Below are positions 32,648-44,607 of a stretch of 64,000 nucleotides of DNA, one piece after another. The stretch covers positions 63,153,826-63,217,825 of the forward strand of contig OW388302.1 in NCBI GenBank assembly GCA_936450465.1, read 5' to 3'. The translations under genes were made by a program, and so were the position numbers. This stretch comes from Gibbula magus. Lineage: Eukaryota > Mollusca > Gastropoda > Trochida > Trochidae. Position 1 is the stretch's first letter, and each line of letters begins with the position of its first letter. The notes below the pieces were generated by a model, which ran no database searches, was not told the DNA's origin, and saw only the letters and a list, made by a program, of their open reading frames with translations.

Positions 32648-32810
32648 CAAGCAACTGGTATACAGAGTGGCCGAAGCATCCAGCACAGAAGTGAGGGCAA
32701 CGTACAACCACTTCCGGGACATACACAAGAGGATGGGAGTGCACACAGCTGTCAGTTGCTTCAGTCCAAATGTGGATACTTTCAGAGACCCGAGATGGGG
32801 GAGAGGAGAG
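32648..32810 (+). CDS. GH3 copy B exon 3
   Basis: 163 bp, acceptor TTCCAG, donor GTGAGG. It encodes KQLVYRVAEASSTEVRATYN and SPNVDTFRDPRWGRG. Confidence 0.92.
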
Positions 32811-32839
32811 GTGAGGTCAACTTCCAAACGCATTAGTCT

Positions 32840-32935
32840 GCATTATTTCCTCGCTTTGTTTGCATTATGCCAGTCTGCATTATTTCCCTCGCTTTGTTTG
32901 CATTATGCCAGTCTGCATTATTTCCTCGCTTTGTT
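32840..32935. repeat. Short tandem repeat after exon 3 of copy B
   Basis: About three copies of a unit near 34-36 bp: CATTATTTCCTCGCTTTGTT plus TGCATTATGCCAGTCTG. Confidence 0.75.
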
Positions 32936-33131
32936 GTGCCTAGATAGTGAATCGCTGCACCAGAAATGCATAGTGGGCCTGGATTTCTAAGCACAGATTT
33001 CTTAAGGAAATACTGCAAGGCCTAAATCAGCCAGTAAAGGAGCCTTGCATTGGGAAGTTGATGTGAGATATGAGGAATTGTAAGAAAAGAAATCGTTACC
33101 GACGTCAACTGCATGAAGTGTTCAAATTAGA

Positions 33132-33300
33132 TTCACGAGTGTGTTATTCTTTAACGAAGCTTGGACAATAGTGCAACTATTAGCAGCAGAAAAATAAATT
33201 TAATTGCCGAATCATATAAATTAATAATTGTAATTGCAAAAGCAAGGCAAAGGGAACGAGGGTTCTATAGACAACAGAAATTATCTCAGAGTTCACTGAA
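33132..33300 (-). repeat. LINE 3'-end relic
   Basis: A degenerate copy of the motif seen at 29398 (TTCTTTAACGAAGCTTGGAC...CAACTATTAGCAGCAG) followed by the same A-rich 3' region in minus orientation. Intron 3 of copy B. Confidence 0.45.
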
Positions 33301-34715
33301 AACTGATTTAGCCAGGTAATAATTTATAATTTATCAGAAAGATATATCTTTATTAATCAACCCGAAAATGCGATTATCATTGAAGTGTTTAACAACTTGG
33401 ACAATAGAAATATTTATAGAACTTTTCCCTGGTATCAAATTAGATGATCTCACACACAGTTCGTTTCACATTTCTATTAATTTAACTTTAACCTAACTTC
33501 ACTCAATGGTTAAAGAAATAAAAAATCCACACAAAACAATCAGTATCTTGATTACGGAATATTGACATTGTTTCTCTCAGTTCATCTGCGTAACAAATAT
33601 GGTCATCTGAGGTATACGTGGGACACATTGAAATTGTGTAACCGTGAACTTGTTCACATGGTCGTAGTCAATCACGACATTGCTTCAATCATGAATCTTG
33701 ACACTATTTGTGAGAGTCAACAACCAAACGTCAAATAAATGTAATTTTACAATATCTTTTTTTATAGTAGATTTTTTTTATCTGCACTTTAGGTTCAGTA
33801 CTTTTAAAGAGCCATCACGGATGTTGATGAAAATATCAAATTTTTTCCAAAAATGTATCTCTGTGAAATAAATACACAATTTTTTTCCCTAATTTTTCCA
33901 ACTTAAAATAAGCCGAGAAATTGCATTAATTATTAAAGGTGTTTTCCAGTCTAAATATAGATCCAGTCTATTATTTTCAAGCGCAAAGCATTATGGTCTA
34001 GCTCACACACAGTAAACAAAGACACGAAAGAATAAAAAAAAATATATGAGCAATGAAAGAAATCGAAATATATAATGATGGTTATTTATTTACCATTTCA
34101 TTTAATTATGTATTTGCTACAGATATTGGAATACTTGTTTTACCCAAGTAGCTATTTTTCTTGAATTTTATAATTAATGAGAGTAAAAATTTGTCATAAT
34201 TTGCTGGTCTTATCTCAATAAAAAAACATTAAACAGTAAATAATGTGTATATTCTCAGGACATTTAGAAACATTGTTTGTAAAGCAATCGTCACATTCAG
34301 TAATGTGTGACAAGGGTAACTTGCAAGAGAGACACGTGAAGCACGTGCAGCATATGGGTTGTTATGGCGACTTACGCTAGAGACGAGCCTTCACGCTTCG
34401 GAAGCGCTTGCTGTTTGTGTAGTACGTATTACGCAAAAAAGGGAACTCTGTTTATATACGTCAGATACCCGTAGCGCGCGCTAGTCGAAGTGATACTTCT
34501 CTTTGAAACCAAATTGCAATACATTGTCTTGATATGAAAATTATTTAACAAATGCCATGTTGTAGATAAAATATTTCTCTGGCGAATGAGGTTAAAAGTA
34601 TATTTTCCAAAAATTTGAAACACTAACATCCGTGATGGCTCTTTAAATTGGAACGTATGATTTCACTGCGTGGAATCAGGTAACCTTAGTAACGTGACAC
34701 GTTCTTCAACCACAG

Positions 34716-34877
34716 GAGACGTTTAGCGAGGATCCGTACCACGCGGGGGAGATGGGCTACATGCTGGTGAAAGGACTACACGGGAAACATCCTCGATATG
34801 TCAGGACCAGCACCGGGTGTAAACACTTCGCGGTGTCAGGCGGACCGGAAACAGGAAGACTCCACTTTGATACAAAG
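34716..34877 (+). CDS. GH3 copy B exon 4
   Basis: 162 bp, acceptor CACAG, donor GTGAAA. It encodes ETFSEDPYHAGEMGYMLVKG and CKHFAVSGGPETGRLHF. Confidence 0.92.
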
Positions 34878-34999
34878 GTGAAAGGGGATACATTATGATA
34901 CTAATGATTAGCCAGTATTCAGAACGTTTGACTCAGGCACTTAGAGAAAACCTGTCAACATGTTTAGGGGGCGTTATTGTTAAAGTTTGTAGTTTTTAA

Positions 35000-35354
35000 G
35001 GGGCAGTAGCACGTTTTTTTTCGCTCAAATAAGTCGATGAAATGTATTTGAAAAATAATTTCACCAATCGTAAAACACCCTTCTCTCTTCGGAAAGTCAA
35101 GTTAAAAATGAGTGTACATGGCTCAGTAAGGCCATGGGTATCGTTTTTGTCATTTGAAATAATAAAATGTGTTCACAATAAAATGGCCACCATGCAATTT
35201 TTGCTTTATTAGCAACATCGTTATCACTACTACGGATAATTGGTTTGTGTAATAAAATGTTTTACCCTCTTAAGTAATTTTACATGGCACAAATTATCAT
35301 TATAAATAGGAAATTTTAAAAAATAAATTCGGCAAAAAACGTGCTACTGCCCCT
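35000..35354 (+). mobile_element. piggyBac-like MITE (TTAA type)
   Basis: Left TTAA-GGGGCAGTAGCACGTT, right AACGTGCTACTGCCCCT-TTAA; 355 bp. Intron 4 of copy B. Confidence 0.82.
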
Positions 35355-36267
35355 TTAACGGTTTCCCTAATAGAAAAATGGTATTTTATGCGTGTGTAAT
35401 TCAGTTGGTCTATTATCTAATTCGATTTCTACAACATTTGATCCAATAATAATAAAGAAGCGTACCAATACATGATCAATGTAGCTAGAACTACTGAGTT
35501 CAGTTGAAGGGTGAAACGTTATCTAACATATGAATATTCAAACTCTGCATTCATTAAGAGAGGATTCTTTCTATTGTGAATGTTATCGTTTTGTAAACCA
35601 TAAAACACAATTAAATACAGCCACATACCGCCCTGCTATCGATATCTTCAAACACGACTGGCGTTCATCTGTATATATGAAAGTTCTCGTTATGATTGTT
35701 AATGCAATTTTGAATTTGTTATGGAGTGCTATATGTTCAGTCTAAGCAAAAAAAAAACTGACCTAAGTTATTTATATATCAATCAAGGTATTTATGTACA
35801 AAACAACCACTGAGGTTATGATACGTAGAAAATGAATTACACATTTATCATTATATACAGATCTAAGGAAACTGTAATGCAATGGCTTTATTCAAATACC
35901 AATATTACAACATCCCGAATTTATTGCTCTCCTGTAAATCACCCTCAGGACTTTACAAAGTAGTTTTATTTGTTATCCGTGCTCGCGTGTTCTCTCCAGA
36001 AGATTTATTGTAACGCATGGAATAAATATTGATCATATTTTGTAAACCTGTTTATCTTGTGGTTTAAACATATTTATTTCATAAAATCAAAAATACATAA
36101 ATTGGATTGGTCAACAAGCTCAACTGAACTTTATCATGTTTATCTTGCATATGGGTATATGGCCTACTTGTAATACAAACTGTTTGGCGGATTTATTAAA
36201 GCATTTTTTGGTTTTGTGGGAAGTATATGGACCTAGGAACAGTATTCATAAAAAGTGTTTATTATAG

Positions 36268-36359
36268 GTTTCCGAGCACGACCTAAGGACCTACTTCCTG
36301 CCCCCCTTCAGGCGGTGTGTGGAGGCCGGGGCCTACAGTCTTATATGTTCATACAACAA
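36268..36359 (+). CDS. GH3 copy B exon 5
   Basis: 92 bp, acceptor TTATAG, donor GTAAGT. It encodes VSEHDLRTYFLPPFRRCVEA and YSLICSYN. Confidence 0.9.
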
Positions 36360-36443
36360 GTAAGTGACATGTGATACAGACGTGTCTATATCCTTATCCA
36401 AACAATGTCGCTATATTTTGTAACTACCCTTGCTTAGACTAAG

Positions 36444-36600
36444 TCAGTTACTTATTGTTTAATGCCGTTTGGACAGTATTGCAACCATTTGCGTCGAGAA
36501 ATTTGAGATAATTGCCTAATTTAAAACACAATTGCTAAAGCAAACAGGAACAAAGGCCGTAAACAGCTCATCAAATGATCACAAAGTTTCCCTGTTGAGA
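36444..36600 (-). repeat. LINE 3'-end relic
   Basis: TTGTTTAATGCCGTTTGGAC...CAACCATTTGCGTCGAG followed by the A-rich 3' region, minus orientation. Related to 29390-29735. Intron 5 of copy B. Confidence 0.45.
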
Positions 36601-37076
36601 CAGTTCGTTATAATATACACTTTGATTAATATTCAAAGTGGTGTTCTGTTCAAGATGCTTTATATCTCGCTCTTCAATCACAGTTCCTCACTTATTCTGG
36701 TTAACTAAATAGGCACAAGCCCGTTATATTTGCTAGATTCATGACGTATACCTACAACCTTACAGGAACCCGCATGTTAAGAAGTTCAGTTTACAAATGA
36801 AGGAACCAACGTTCGAATCAAGTAAGTGTCAGTATGGTTGTTACTTTTGCAGTTTTCACACCTGTGATATTGAACAAACGGCGCTGAACAATAAATCACC
36901 CACTCACTCAATAGGGCCACCAATGATAGCAATGCGACATTGTATGAACACCATGTGTCAATGGTGCATCTACTTTATCTCCATAATAATTGCAACCGAC
37001 CAATTCATATTCAAGGTTGAAACATTATTGCCCACATCTACATGATGTGCTTTATCCCACTTAATTCCTTCCTCAG

Positions 37077-37300
37077 AATCAACGGAGTTCCCGCATGTGC
37101 CAACAAAGAGCTTCTAACGGACATCCTGCGACACGAGTGGAACTTCACTGGGTATGTTATTGCTGATGCTGGGGAGGTGTACAACATCATTCATCAGAAG
37201 CACTACTACGATAACGACGTTGACGCTGCAGTGGGTTGTCTGAAGGCGGGTTGCAACATTGAAGTGGAAGGGCACCATACTCACGTTTATGACTCGCTCG
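37077..37300 (+). CDS. GH3 copy B exon 6 (catalytic nucleophile)
   Basis: 224 bp, acceptor CCTCAG, donor GTGGGT. It encodes INGVPACANKELLTDILRHE and GYVIADAGE. Asp267 of the predicted protein aligns with the GH3 nucleophile. Confidence 0.93.
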
Positions 37301-37678
37301 GTGGGTCCTACTTACTTACCCCGAATATTTCTAGAGATTAATAGTATAGAGTAGCTGTTGACATTGCAGTTTATATACCCCCTGATCTATGTGCACATAT
37401 ATGTGAAAGCATCACTGTCTCCAGTCCCTTTGTATTTATGTGACATCATCACTGGCTCCCTTGACTCTATATCACGATCATAGCTAAGAATATTAGCCCA
37501 TACATGAAGGCATCTGTACAGAATAGTTTGTTGAGATAACATTTCCGGTCATACAAATCCAAAATGTTAACAACTAGTCAACTACCTCCATGGCCTCGAA
37601 ACTTACCATATGTCGATAAAAGCAACTGCGATGATTCCTCCCTTCATGACAATAACTCACTCACTCTCCCTCTTTCAG

Positions 37679-37932
37679 TCACTGCTATTCACCAAGGCAA
37701 GATCACAGAAAAGTTTGTACGAGACCAGATCCGCCCTCTCTGGTACACGAGACTGAGACTCGGAGAGTTCGACCCTCCCGGCATGAACCCCTACAATAAA
37801 CTGACTCGGGATCATGATGTGCTCACCAAGTATCATATGGACACCGCAGAGCTAGCTGCCCAACGGAGCTTCGTCCTCTTGAAGAATGAACATAACTATT
37901 TGCCCATTAGGCAGAAACTCAACAAAATTGCA
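37679..37932 (+). CDS. GH3 copy B exon 7
   Basis: 254 bp, acceptor TTTCAG, donor GTAAGT. It encodes TAIHQGKITEKFVRDQIRPL, LRLGEFDPPGMNPYNKLTRD and RSFVLLKNEHNYLPI. Confidence 0.93.
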
Positions 37933-38238
37933 GTAAGTCGTTGATTAGTTTTAGGATTGTGGAGATCTCCAATTGATGATTTTGCATTTTGCCTTATGGT
38001 GTTCTCGGAGACCAATGTTACCACTCAAGCTGTTCCCCTGATAAACTGTAAGATATATATGGGCATGATCCATTCCACAACATCTCCATTGTGGGCTGCA
38101 TGTGATGACATTAAGTGTACCGTCTCGTAAACAGTTAAGATCTTTACTATAACATGTCGCCACACAGTGTTGTCAATAGGGCGTTGCCAATATGTTTATA
38201 ACCACACACAACCACACCTTACACTACATGTTATCCAG

Positions 38239-38461
38239 GTCGTGGGCCCCCTCTCCGACAGTGGTAACGAGCTGATGGGTGACTACACCGCCCGGACAGA
38301 CCCGAGGTACATAGAGACCCCCCTGGACGGTCTCCGTGAACTCTCTTCACAAGTGAACCATGCCAACGGCTGCAATGACGTGAACTGTGCTCATTACGAT
38401 AAGAACTCGGTTATCCGTACTATCAGTGGAGTGGACGCCATCTTTGTGGTATTGGGGACGG
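38239..38461 (+). CDS. GH3 copy B exon 8
   Basis: 223 bp, acceptor ATCCAG, donor GTATGT. It begins VVGPLSDSGNELMGDYTA and ends AIFVVLGTG. Confidence 0.92.
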
Positions 38462-40087
38462 GTATGTTAAAAACAGCTATTTCAGTAATATTAATTAACC
38501 CGATTTTATTATAGAAACCCGAGATTCCGGGCCATAAACGACCTACATGAAATACATTAGTTAGCGTTTTAGAAACTTATCGTTGCAGTTTTCTAAACGT
38601 AACTAATTACCTTCATTTTTCGTTCCAGAAAAAGTATAGGCCATCGGCCGGCCCATGCCAATACAGCCGTCAAGACATGTGATACATAAATCTTAATCAA
38701 CATTAATATTATATCTAGTAATATTTTAATCTTTCAATTTGAAACTCATCGCACATTCCGTTCGGTCCGTGTTAAGTTAGTGTGTGTCCTATCAATTTCT
38801 AAAAGAGTTTGCTAAATTTCGCTTCAGCTGATTCTGAAAGGCTCTATTCTATGAACATCTGACATTTTATGTTACATTAATATGGTTAACATCGACTTCA
38901 TACATGTGATATAAGAACATTCAAAATCTGTACATATGTCTAAGTGGTCAGGATCGTATTTTGATATATGCTATAGTTTTAACAGATAGGGCCAGTTGTA
39001 TACAGTCTGTGACCAAAGACGTCAATATTACATCTTGATTTGATATGTAAATTGATAGATGATTTAGTCTAACGATGCTCTCAGGGTATCTCACTTTTTA
39101 TCACTTCGGTAGTTTTGGGACCTACTGCAGCGGGAAACCCATTGATCCAAACGTTGCATTACGATTAAAGCTGCGACATCGGTTGTTCCATGTGAACAGG
39201 GAATACACACATTTCAATGTAGTATAGACCCTTATTGCATGTAAAACAGTTTGACTCGTATTTGTTAATACACCACGTGGTGTGGTTATCAGGTCAATAT
39301 CAGAGGTAGTTTTTTTAGATAACCACCATGGTCGGTTATGAGATATACAACCTACGGAAACAGATGGACTTGTAAAATTTGGGAAATTTTGTCAAATTAG
39401 AAATGAAAATTTTGTAAGGAGCGAAAGTTGGATTCGAACCCTGGACCTCTATATCGTTAGAGCAGCGCCTTTACCAATGTAGCTACCGAGGATCCATACA
39501 AATGAGTTTTTTTCTTTTGTGTCTTGGCTGTATTTATATATTTTCTAATATTATATATACATATTTATATATGGGTACCAATTTATGTCTACTTTGTGTA
39601 TGGAATGAATGATAACCATGTAGTGTATGTGAAATAATGACCTCGACCTCGTGAATATCTGTGATAACCATCTTGCGTACCGCTCGATGGTTATCACAGA
39701 TATTCACTCGGTCAGCGGTCATTATTTCAACCATAATTATGAAGTATTTTATTGCCTTCTACTCTATTTACCTCTCAAACTGATCCAGCAACGCTGGCTG
39801 TGATTATTGGTTACTATTCTAATTGTGTATCAGCTTAACTAACTGCCTCTTACTGAAACAAAGTTGTTAGGCTTTAGGAAGACTTCGTTCAAATGGTGCC
39901 AGCAGTAGACTTACGACTTTTGTTGAGATAAGATACACGCTATATCAAGGAAACCTAAGTTATACCTGGGCAATACTCAATCATCTATGCTTTTGAGGGT
40001 AATACATGTATGCCAGGATGGAAAAGGTCAATATAAGATGGACTATTGTTGAGATTGTGTTATTCCCATTTCACACATTATGTTCAG
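38462..40087. other. Intron 8 of GH3 copy B
   Basis: 1.6 kb without coding sequence. It holds a tRNA-like stretch on the minus strand (about 39415-39495, with box B GGGTTCGAATCC) and a 98-bp palindrome at 39631-39728. Confidence 0.7.
39631..39728. repeat. 98-bp palindrome
   Basis: The arms 39631-39672 and 39686-39728 pair over about 40 bp (GAAATAATGACC...GTGATAACCATC and complement) around a 13-base loop. Confidence 0.8.
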
Positions 40088-40177
40088 GTACGTCTGGAGA
40101 ACATGAAGGTCACGACAGAGGTAATATTGCACTTCCGGGGCACCAGTTGAACCTTCTTCAAGATGTTGTCAACCATG
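40088..40177 (+). CDS. GH3 copy B exon 9
   Basis: 90 bp, acceptor TTCAG, donor GTGAGA. It encodes TSGEHEGHDRGNIALPGHQL, the block expected to hold the acid/base Glu. Confidence 0.9.
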
Positions 40178-40717
40178 GTGAGACACTTGTTATTATTTCC
40201 TTGGTCTGTCTAAGTGTCCCACACGTTCAATGTATTAATGTTTCGGTCAGACGTATCGGTCAAATATCAAAGTATTTCTGCCATTAACATCGGGGAAACA
40301 GAATGATTGATAATGAACTAATGCAGTGAAAGAATGTTATGATATTGCCTTTTTGTACGTTGATGCATGTGCACTAACTCTAGCATTTGATTCAAACGTC
40401 TCCATTTAAAGTCGTATTGATGGAATTTAAAGAGTATATATTTGATTATTACGAAATCATTTCATCTGCATTCACAATGATGCGTCTATGACTTATCAAG
40501 GCATATACATACTGGACAAAAATAGTTAGGGATATTTTGAAAATTTTAAAGTATAAATAACTATATATTTATAACTTGACATACAAATGACATATTAATC
40601 ATAAACCATCCAATATGCCTAACTTCTTTTGTGCAGTATAGTTACAAGATATGCATGGATACAGCTATACTGTTTCTATATCCACCCATCTTGCTATCTA
40701 AACGCTTGGTATTACAG

Positions 40718-40963
40718 TTAATATTAATCCTGGCATTATCGGAAAGCGTGCCAGTGGAGTACCCGTGGTCCTGCTACTCGTCCACGGAGGTCCGGTGGAC
40801 ATCAACTGGGCAGTGTCCAGCTCAGGGGTCACAGCCATCCTTGACCTCTTCTTGCCTGCCCAGAGAGCCGGCTCGGCCCTGCACGACATACTGGCGATGG
40901 ACGGCCCCAACTCGGTACCTGCAGGGCAGGCTGCCCTATACCTGGCTGGCAGATGAGAAACAG
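40718..40963 (+). CDS. GH3 copy B exon 10 (carries frameshift)
   Basis: Donor GTATAC at 40964. The only acceptor I find in the right phase is TTACAG before 40718, which makes the exon 10 codons longer than in copy A at its start. It encodes SGVPVVLLLVHGGPVDINWA and GVTAILDLFLPAQRAGSAL. An extra C at 40927 (GGGCAGG against GGGAGG in copy A) moves the GRLPYTWLADE block out of frame. Confidence 0.78.
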
Positions 40964-41721
40964 GTATACTTTATTTTGTTTACTTGTGTATTTTGAGGAT
41001 GGAAGTGAGGAATGTTCAAAATGTTAAGTAGTATCAGTGTCAGCTTCTGTACACTTCTGTACGTGTCCAATAGCAAATGAACACTACATACCCGTTGTGG
41101 ATTTGGCACTGGACAGCAAATGATTATTTGACTTTCACAATAAATCCGCTTTACTTACCATACAACATAGGGTTACGGGTTCCGTTAATCCTGATATTGC
41201 TGTGTTTGACACTTTACAGATGGAGTAACAGTTGTATTGTCATTCATAGATTTGCAGCTAAGTCTCAGAGAAGTTTCATAGATAACTCTCGAGGAAATGT
41301 TGTATTACTCACTCTCGGAAGAGAACCACGTATTTAGAATTGTGCTTTGAACTGCTTGTTCATGTAGATTGACCCTTGGCTATTTTGGGAAGTTCTGCTG
41401 AGAAACTGCATAGAAGTTCATGCTGTATAGTTCTTCAGTATTGTTGTTTTATTACTTTTCTGTTGGAGTAAGTGAGGGGGCTCATAACAGCAAATTCATA
41501 GAAAAAGGTTGAGCTACTGATTCTGAAATGCTTAAGCATGTATGCTATCAAAATGATTAATTGGCTACAAATATATTGCGGATGCCTAAGTAAACATATT
41601 AACATGGCATAGCGATAATTTTCAAAGCAGACATCACCAAGATTACGCATTCAGACATTCCAGCATGAGGACATAATCTTCAGTCGAAGGTTCCATGCTT
41701 CAATGATATGATTGTTGGTAG

Positions 41722-41922
41722 ATCCCGGCAATCACGGACTACTCCATGAATAGTAGAACCTACTGGTACTTCAACGGGGAGCCAACCTTCCCCTTCGGTT
41801 ACGGCTTGTCCTACACAACATTCTCCTACAGTGACTTCAAGTTCGACAACTCTGTACAGGCAGGGCAACGACTTTCCGGAAGTGTTGTGGTCCATAACAC
41901 CGGGCAGTATGATGCTGATGAG
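41722..41922 (+). CDS. GH3 copy B exon 11
   Basis: 201 bp, acceptor GGTAG, donor GTGAGA. It encodes RTYWYFNGEPTFPFGYGLSY and LSGSVVVHNTGQYDADE, nearly identical to copy A. Read only if the exon 10 frameshift is absent or bypassed. Confidence 0.9.
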
Positions 41923-42693
41923 GTGAGATATCATTTTAAAGTTGAATTTCAAGTATAACAATTTACTTAACAAAATCAACTTAATTAGAGTGACAACTTT
42001 CTGTGATAGGCGAAATCCGCCCAAATCTGGAGAAAAACTAAATTGATACCGTGCTTCAGAATAAGTAATGTTTCGGCTCGCTTGCATCGCCCCATCAACT
42101 GTTTGAATTTAGTGTTTTTAATAACCAATCACGATAACGAATAAGTAACATTGATATCGCGAAATGATGTTGCAAATCTAGAGGCAGCTTATGTACAGGG
42201 ATTAAAACAAATATGATTGACAAGATAATATACTTTAAAGAAGGATGTCGCCTGGTGACGGCAGGGTACAGTTTGACGTTATACATACTCATAGACTTTG
42301 TTCCCGGAATTATCAAATTATTAACGCTTAATCTGTCTAACTTTCTACACTCTGAAATGCAATACCATTCCACACAGGAAATGTGATCACACGCTGAATC
42401 GTGAAAAAATGTCGATAGTGAGTAATGACCTGTTGAGCTAATCCAATAGTCTGTCATCCAGACCTAAGGGCAAAATATTCAATTGACGACCAACCGAGTC
42501 TAGACAATTATAGCAAGTCTAGATTACTCAGCTAAGGCACCTTTAGGGCTCCATTTGGTATTGAATTGTTTGTAAAATGTTGTTGGTAAGAAAAAAAATA
42601 TTTCTGAGACTAAATGTTAGTCTACCAATCCAATAGCAAGGAGTAAATAGCACATGTGACGTCATCCTATTGTTTTCTCGCCTGATTATTTAG

Positions 42694-42837
42694 AGAATAA
42701 CCAACGAGGTACGAGTGATTACGGGAAATATCCATGAGTCTAAATAATGTTCAGCCACGAGCTTTAGCGAGTGGCTCTGAACATTATTTAGACGAGTGGA
42801 TATTTTCCGTAATCACTCGTACCGAGTTGGTTATTCT
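42694..42837. repeat. Long palindrome in intron 11 of copy B
   Basis: Arms of about 66 bp (AGAATAACCAACGAGGTACG... and its complement ending CGTACCGAGTTGGTTATTCT) around a 12-base loop. Confidence 0.85.
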
Positions 42838-43108
42838 ATATGTTACCCATTATGCAATTAAATTGACCAAATTACGCCTGGTTATTACATTTTCATGTTT
42901 TGCGGCCGCTGTGAAGGACCCGTCACCACAGTAACATTGTGACGTCATAATATAAATCGTCGCGTCAGACCATTGTTTTATGACGTCATAGTCAATCTTT
43001 CTCCGGGTAACCGACCAATCAACGTTGAGAATCACTTGAAAGCACATGTGCAAATATCACAAAAATAATCACATGTGTCTTCTCACCCGTATGGGTAATA
43101 TATAGAGG

Positions 43109-43247
43109 ATACTAAACGACCTTCTATTTAATACCATTTTTATTAAACGAGTTAATGATTTTGTATAAAACGAGCGAAAGCGAGTTTGATACCAAATCAT
43201 TCACGAGTTTAATAAAAATGGTATTCAATAGAAGGGAGTTTAGTATT
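43109..43247. repeat. Second long palindrome in intron 11 of copy B
   Basis: Left arm ATACTAAACGACCTTCTATT..., right arm ending AATAGAAGGGAGTTTAGTAT, about 58 bp each with some mismatches. The core includes AACGAGCGAAAGCGAG. Confidence 0.8.
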
Positions 43248-43632
43248 CTGTTTATTACTCGCCAACATATAATCCAGCGAAATAGCCGACATGGCTCTGA
43301 AACTATGATTCCCGCAAGTCCGATACCATTGTGACGACGTTACTCAAATTGTGACGTCATAACCGCAAACTCTGGTATTACACTAGTTTAATATTGCCGT
43401 ATAAATATTACACTGCAGTATCTTACACGGGCGAGTAATAAGTTCCATTATTAGACAGTTGCACTAGAAATTTTATTTCTTTTTAAGGTAACTAACAACG
43501 ACAATACATTGAGTTAATTCAAGTAGGTTAATGTCCTCGTAACTCTCAATTCCTTAAAATAATAGGCCTCGGCCTTTCGGGCTCCATTAGTTGTAAGGAA
43601 CGGAAACTTACTCGAACATTAACCTATACACC

Positions 43633-43871
43633 AGGGTTCCGTTCAATAACAGCGAGCGCTTAAATTGCTCATTGATCGCTTAATGTAGCGCTCAAGTAGC
43701 GCTCAAGTAGCGCTCAAACAGCGCTAACTCTCTCTTGAACGTTACAGTGCAAATTCCTCGAAGTTTGCTCGCCTTGCTACGTAGCGCTACATTGAGCAAT
43801 CGCGTTCAAGAGAGGTTTAATGTAGCGCTCAATGAGCGATTATTAAGCGATCGCTGTTATGGAACAGATCC
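43633..43871. mobile_element. MITE with TAGCGCTC-rich interior
   Basis: Inverted ends of about 29 bp: GTTCCGTTCAATAACAGCGA at the left and TCGCTGTTATGGAACAG at the right. Inside are repeated GTAGCGCTCAA / TTGAGCGCTAC motifs in both orientations. It ends 85 bp before exon 12 of copy B. Confidence 0.7.
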
Positions 43872-43956
43872 CAGAGTTACCTACAACTCGCGTTCTCATG
43901 CACTCGTTATCACTGGCGCTATGACATATGTATATGGTTCTTCCAAATGTTTACAG

Positions 43957-44134
43957 GTCGTCCAAGTGTATATATCCTGGCAAGACCATTCTCTGAAGGT
44001 ACCAAGGTTGAAACTGGTGGCCTTCGACAGACTGTTCTGGATCAAACACGGATCTCAGGTCACGTGGAACTTCCATGTTGAGCCGAAGGATATGGCTGTG
44101 TATGACGATCACACAGGGTGGAAAATAGTTCCAG
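43957..44134 (+). CDS. GH3 copy B exon 12
   Basis: 178 bp, acceptor TTACAG, donor GTATAG. It encodes VVQVYISWQDHSLKVPRLKL and VEPKDMAVYDDHTGWKIVP of the fibronectin-III-like domain. Confidence 0.9.
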
Positions 44135-44607
44135 GTATAGCTGTTACACACAATCGCCAGACCCTTAGGATACATATTTAGCTAAACCAAATACCTATTT
44201 ACATATTATAAATATAAGTATGTCTGTCTTCAGGTCTGGCGAAGTTGGGCAGTTGTCACTCATTACATACATAGAGATACACTAAATTAAATAACATGTT
44301 CCGTTTTATCATAAATCTGAACAGATTAATTAACCAAAAAAACATTTCAAACATTGATATATTTGTGATCAAACTAACTGCAATGGTACAAATTAAAATG
44401 GTACAAATTAAAATTTCGCTCAAATCAGGATCTTAGTGTAGCTTACCTTCTGTGAACATTGCCCTGTCAGTGTGGTAATATCATACCATTCCACAGAGCA
44501 TATCAGCGGTGATTTCATTAGTTATTGTCAGTGGCTACCCGAAAAGGGTGACCGTTTCCCTATGTGTAATGTCGAGCTTAATGGGAGTACTGTTTTTCGT
44601 TCTGCAG

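Noticed and set aside
36766..36821. A 56-bp segment in intron 5 of copy B with good acceptor (TTACAG) and donor (GTAAGT)
   Set aside because: Inclusion would put a stop in frame and break the direct join of exons 5 and 6. No equivalent was seen in copy A.
39415..39495. tRNA gene on the minus strand in intron 8 of copy B
   Set aside because: Box B-like GGGTTCGAATCC is present, but the T-stem and anticodon arm do not pair; more likely a SINE or tRNA relic.
40631..40996. Plus-strand 121-codon ORF over exon 10 of copy B
   Set aside because: It is the alternative frame for most of its length; only its last part (GRLPYTWLADE) is genuine GH3 sequence, brought into this frame by the one-base insertion.
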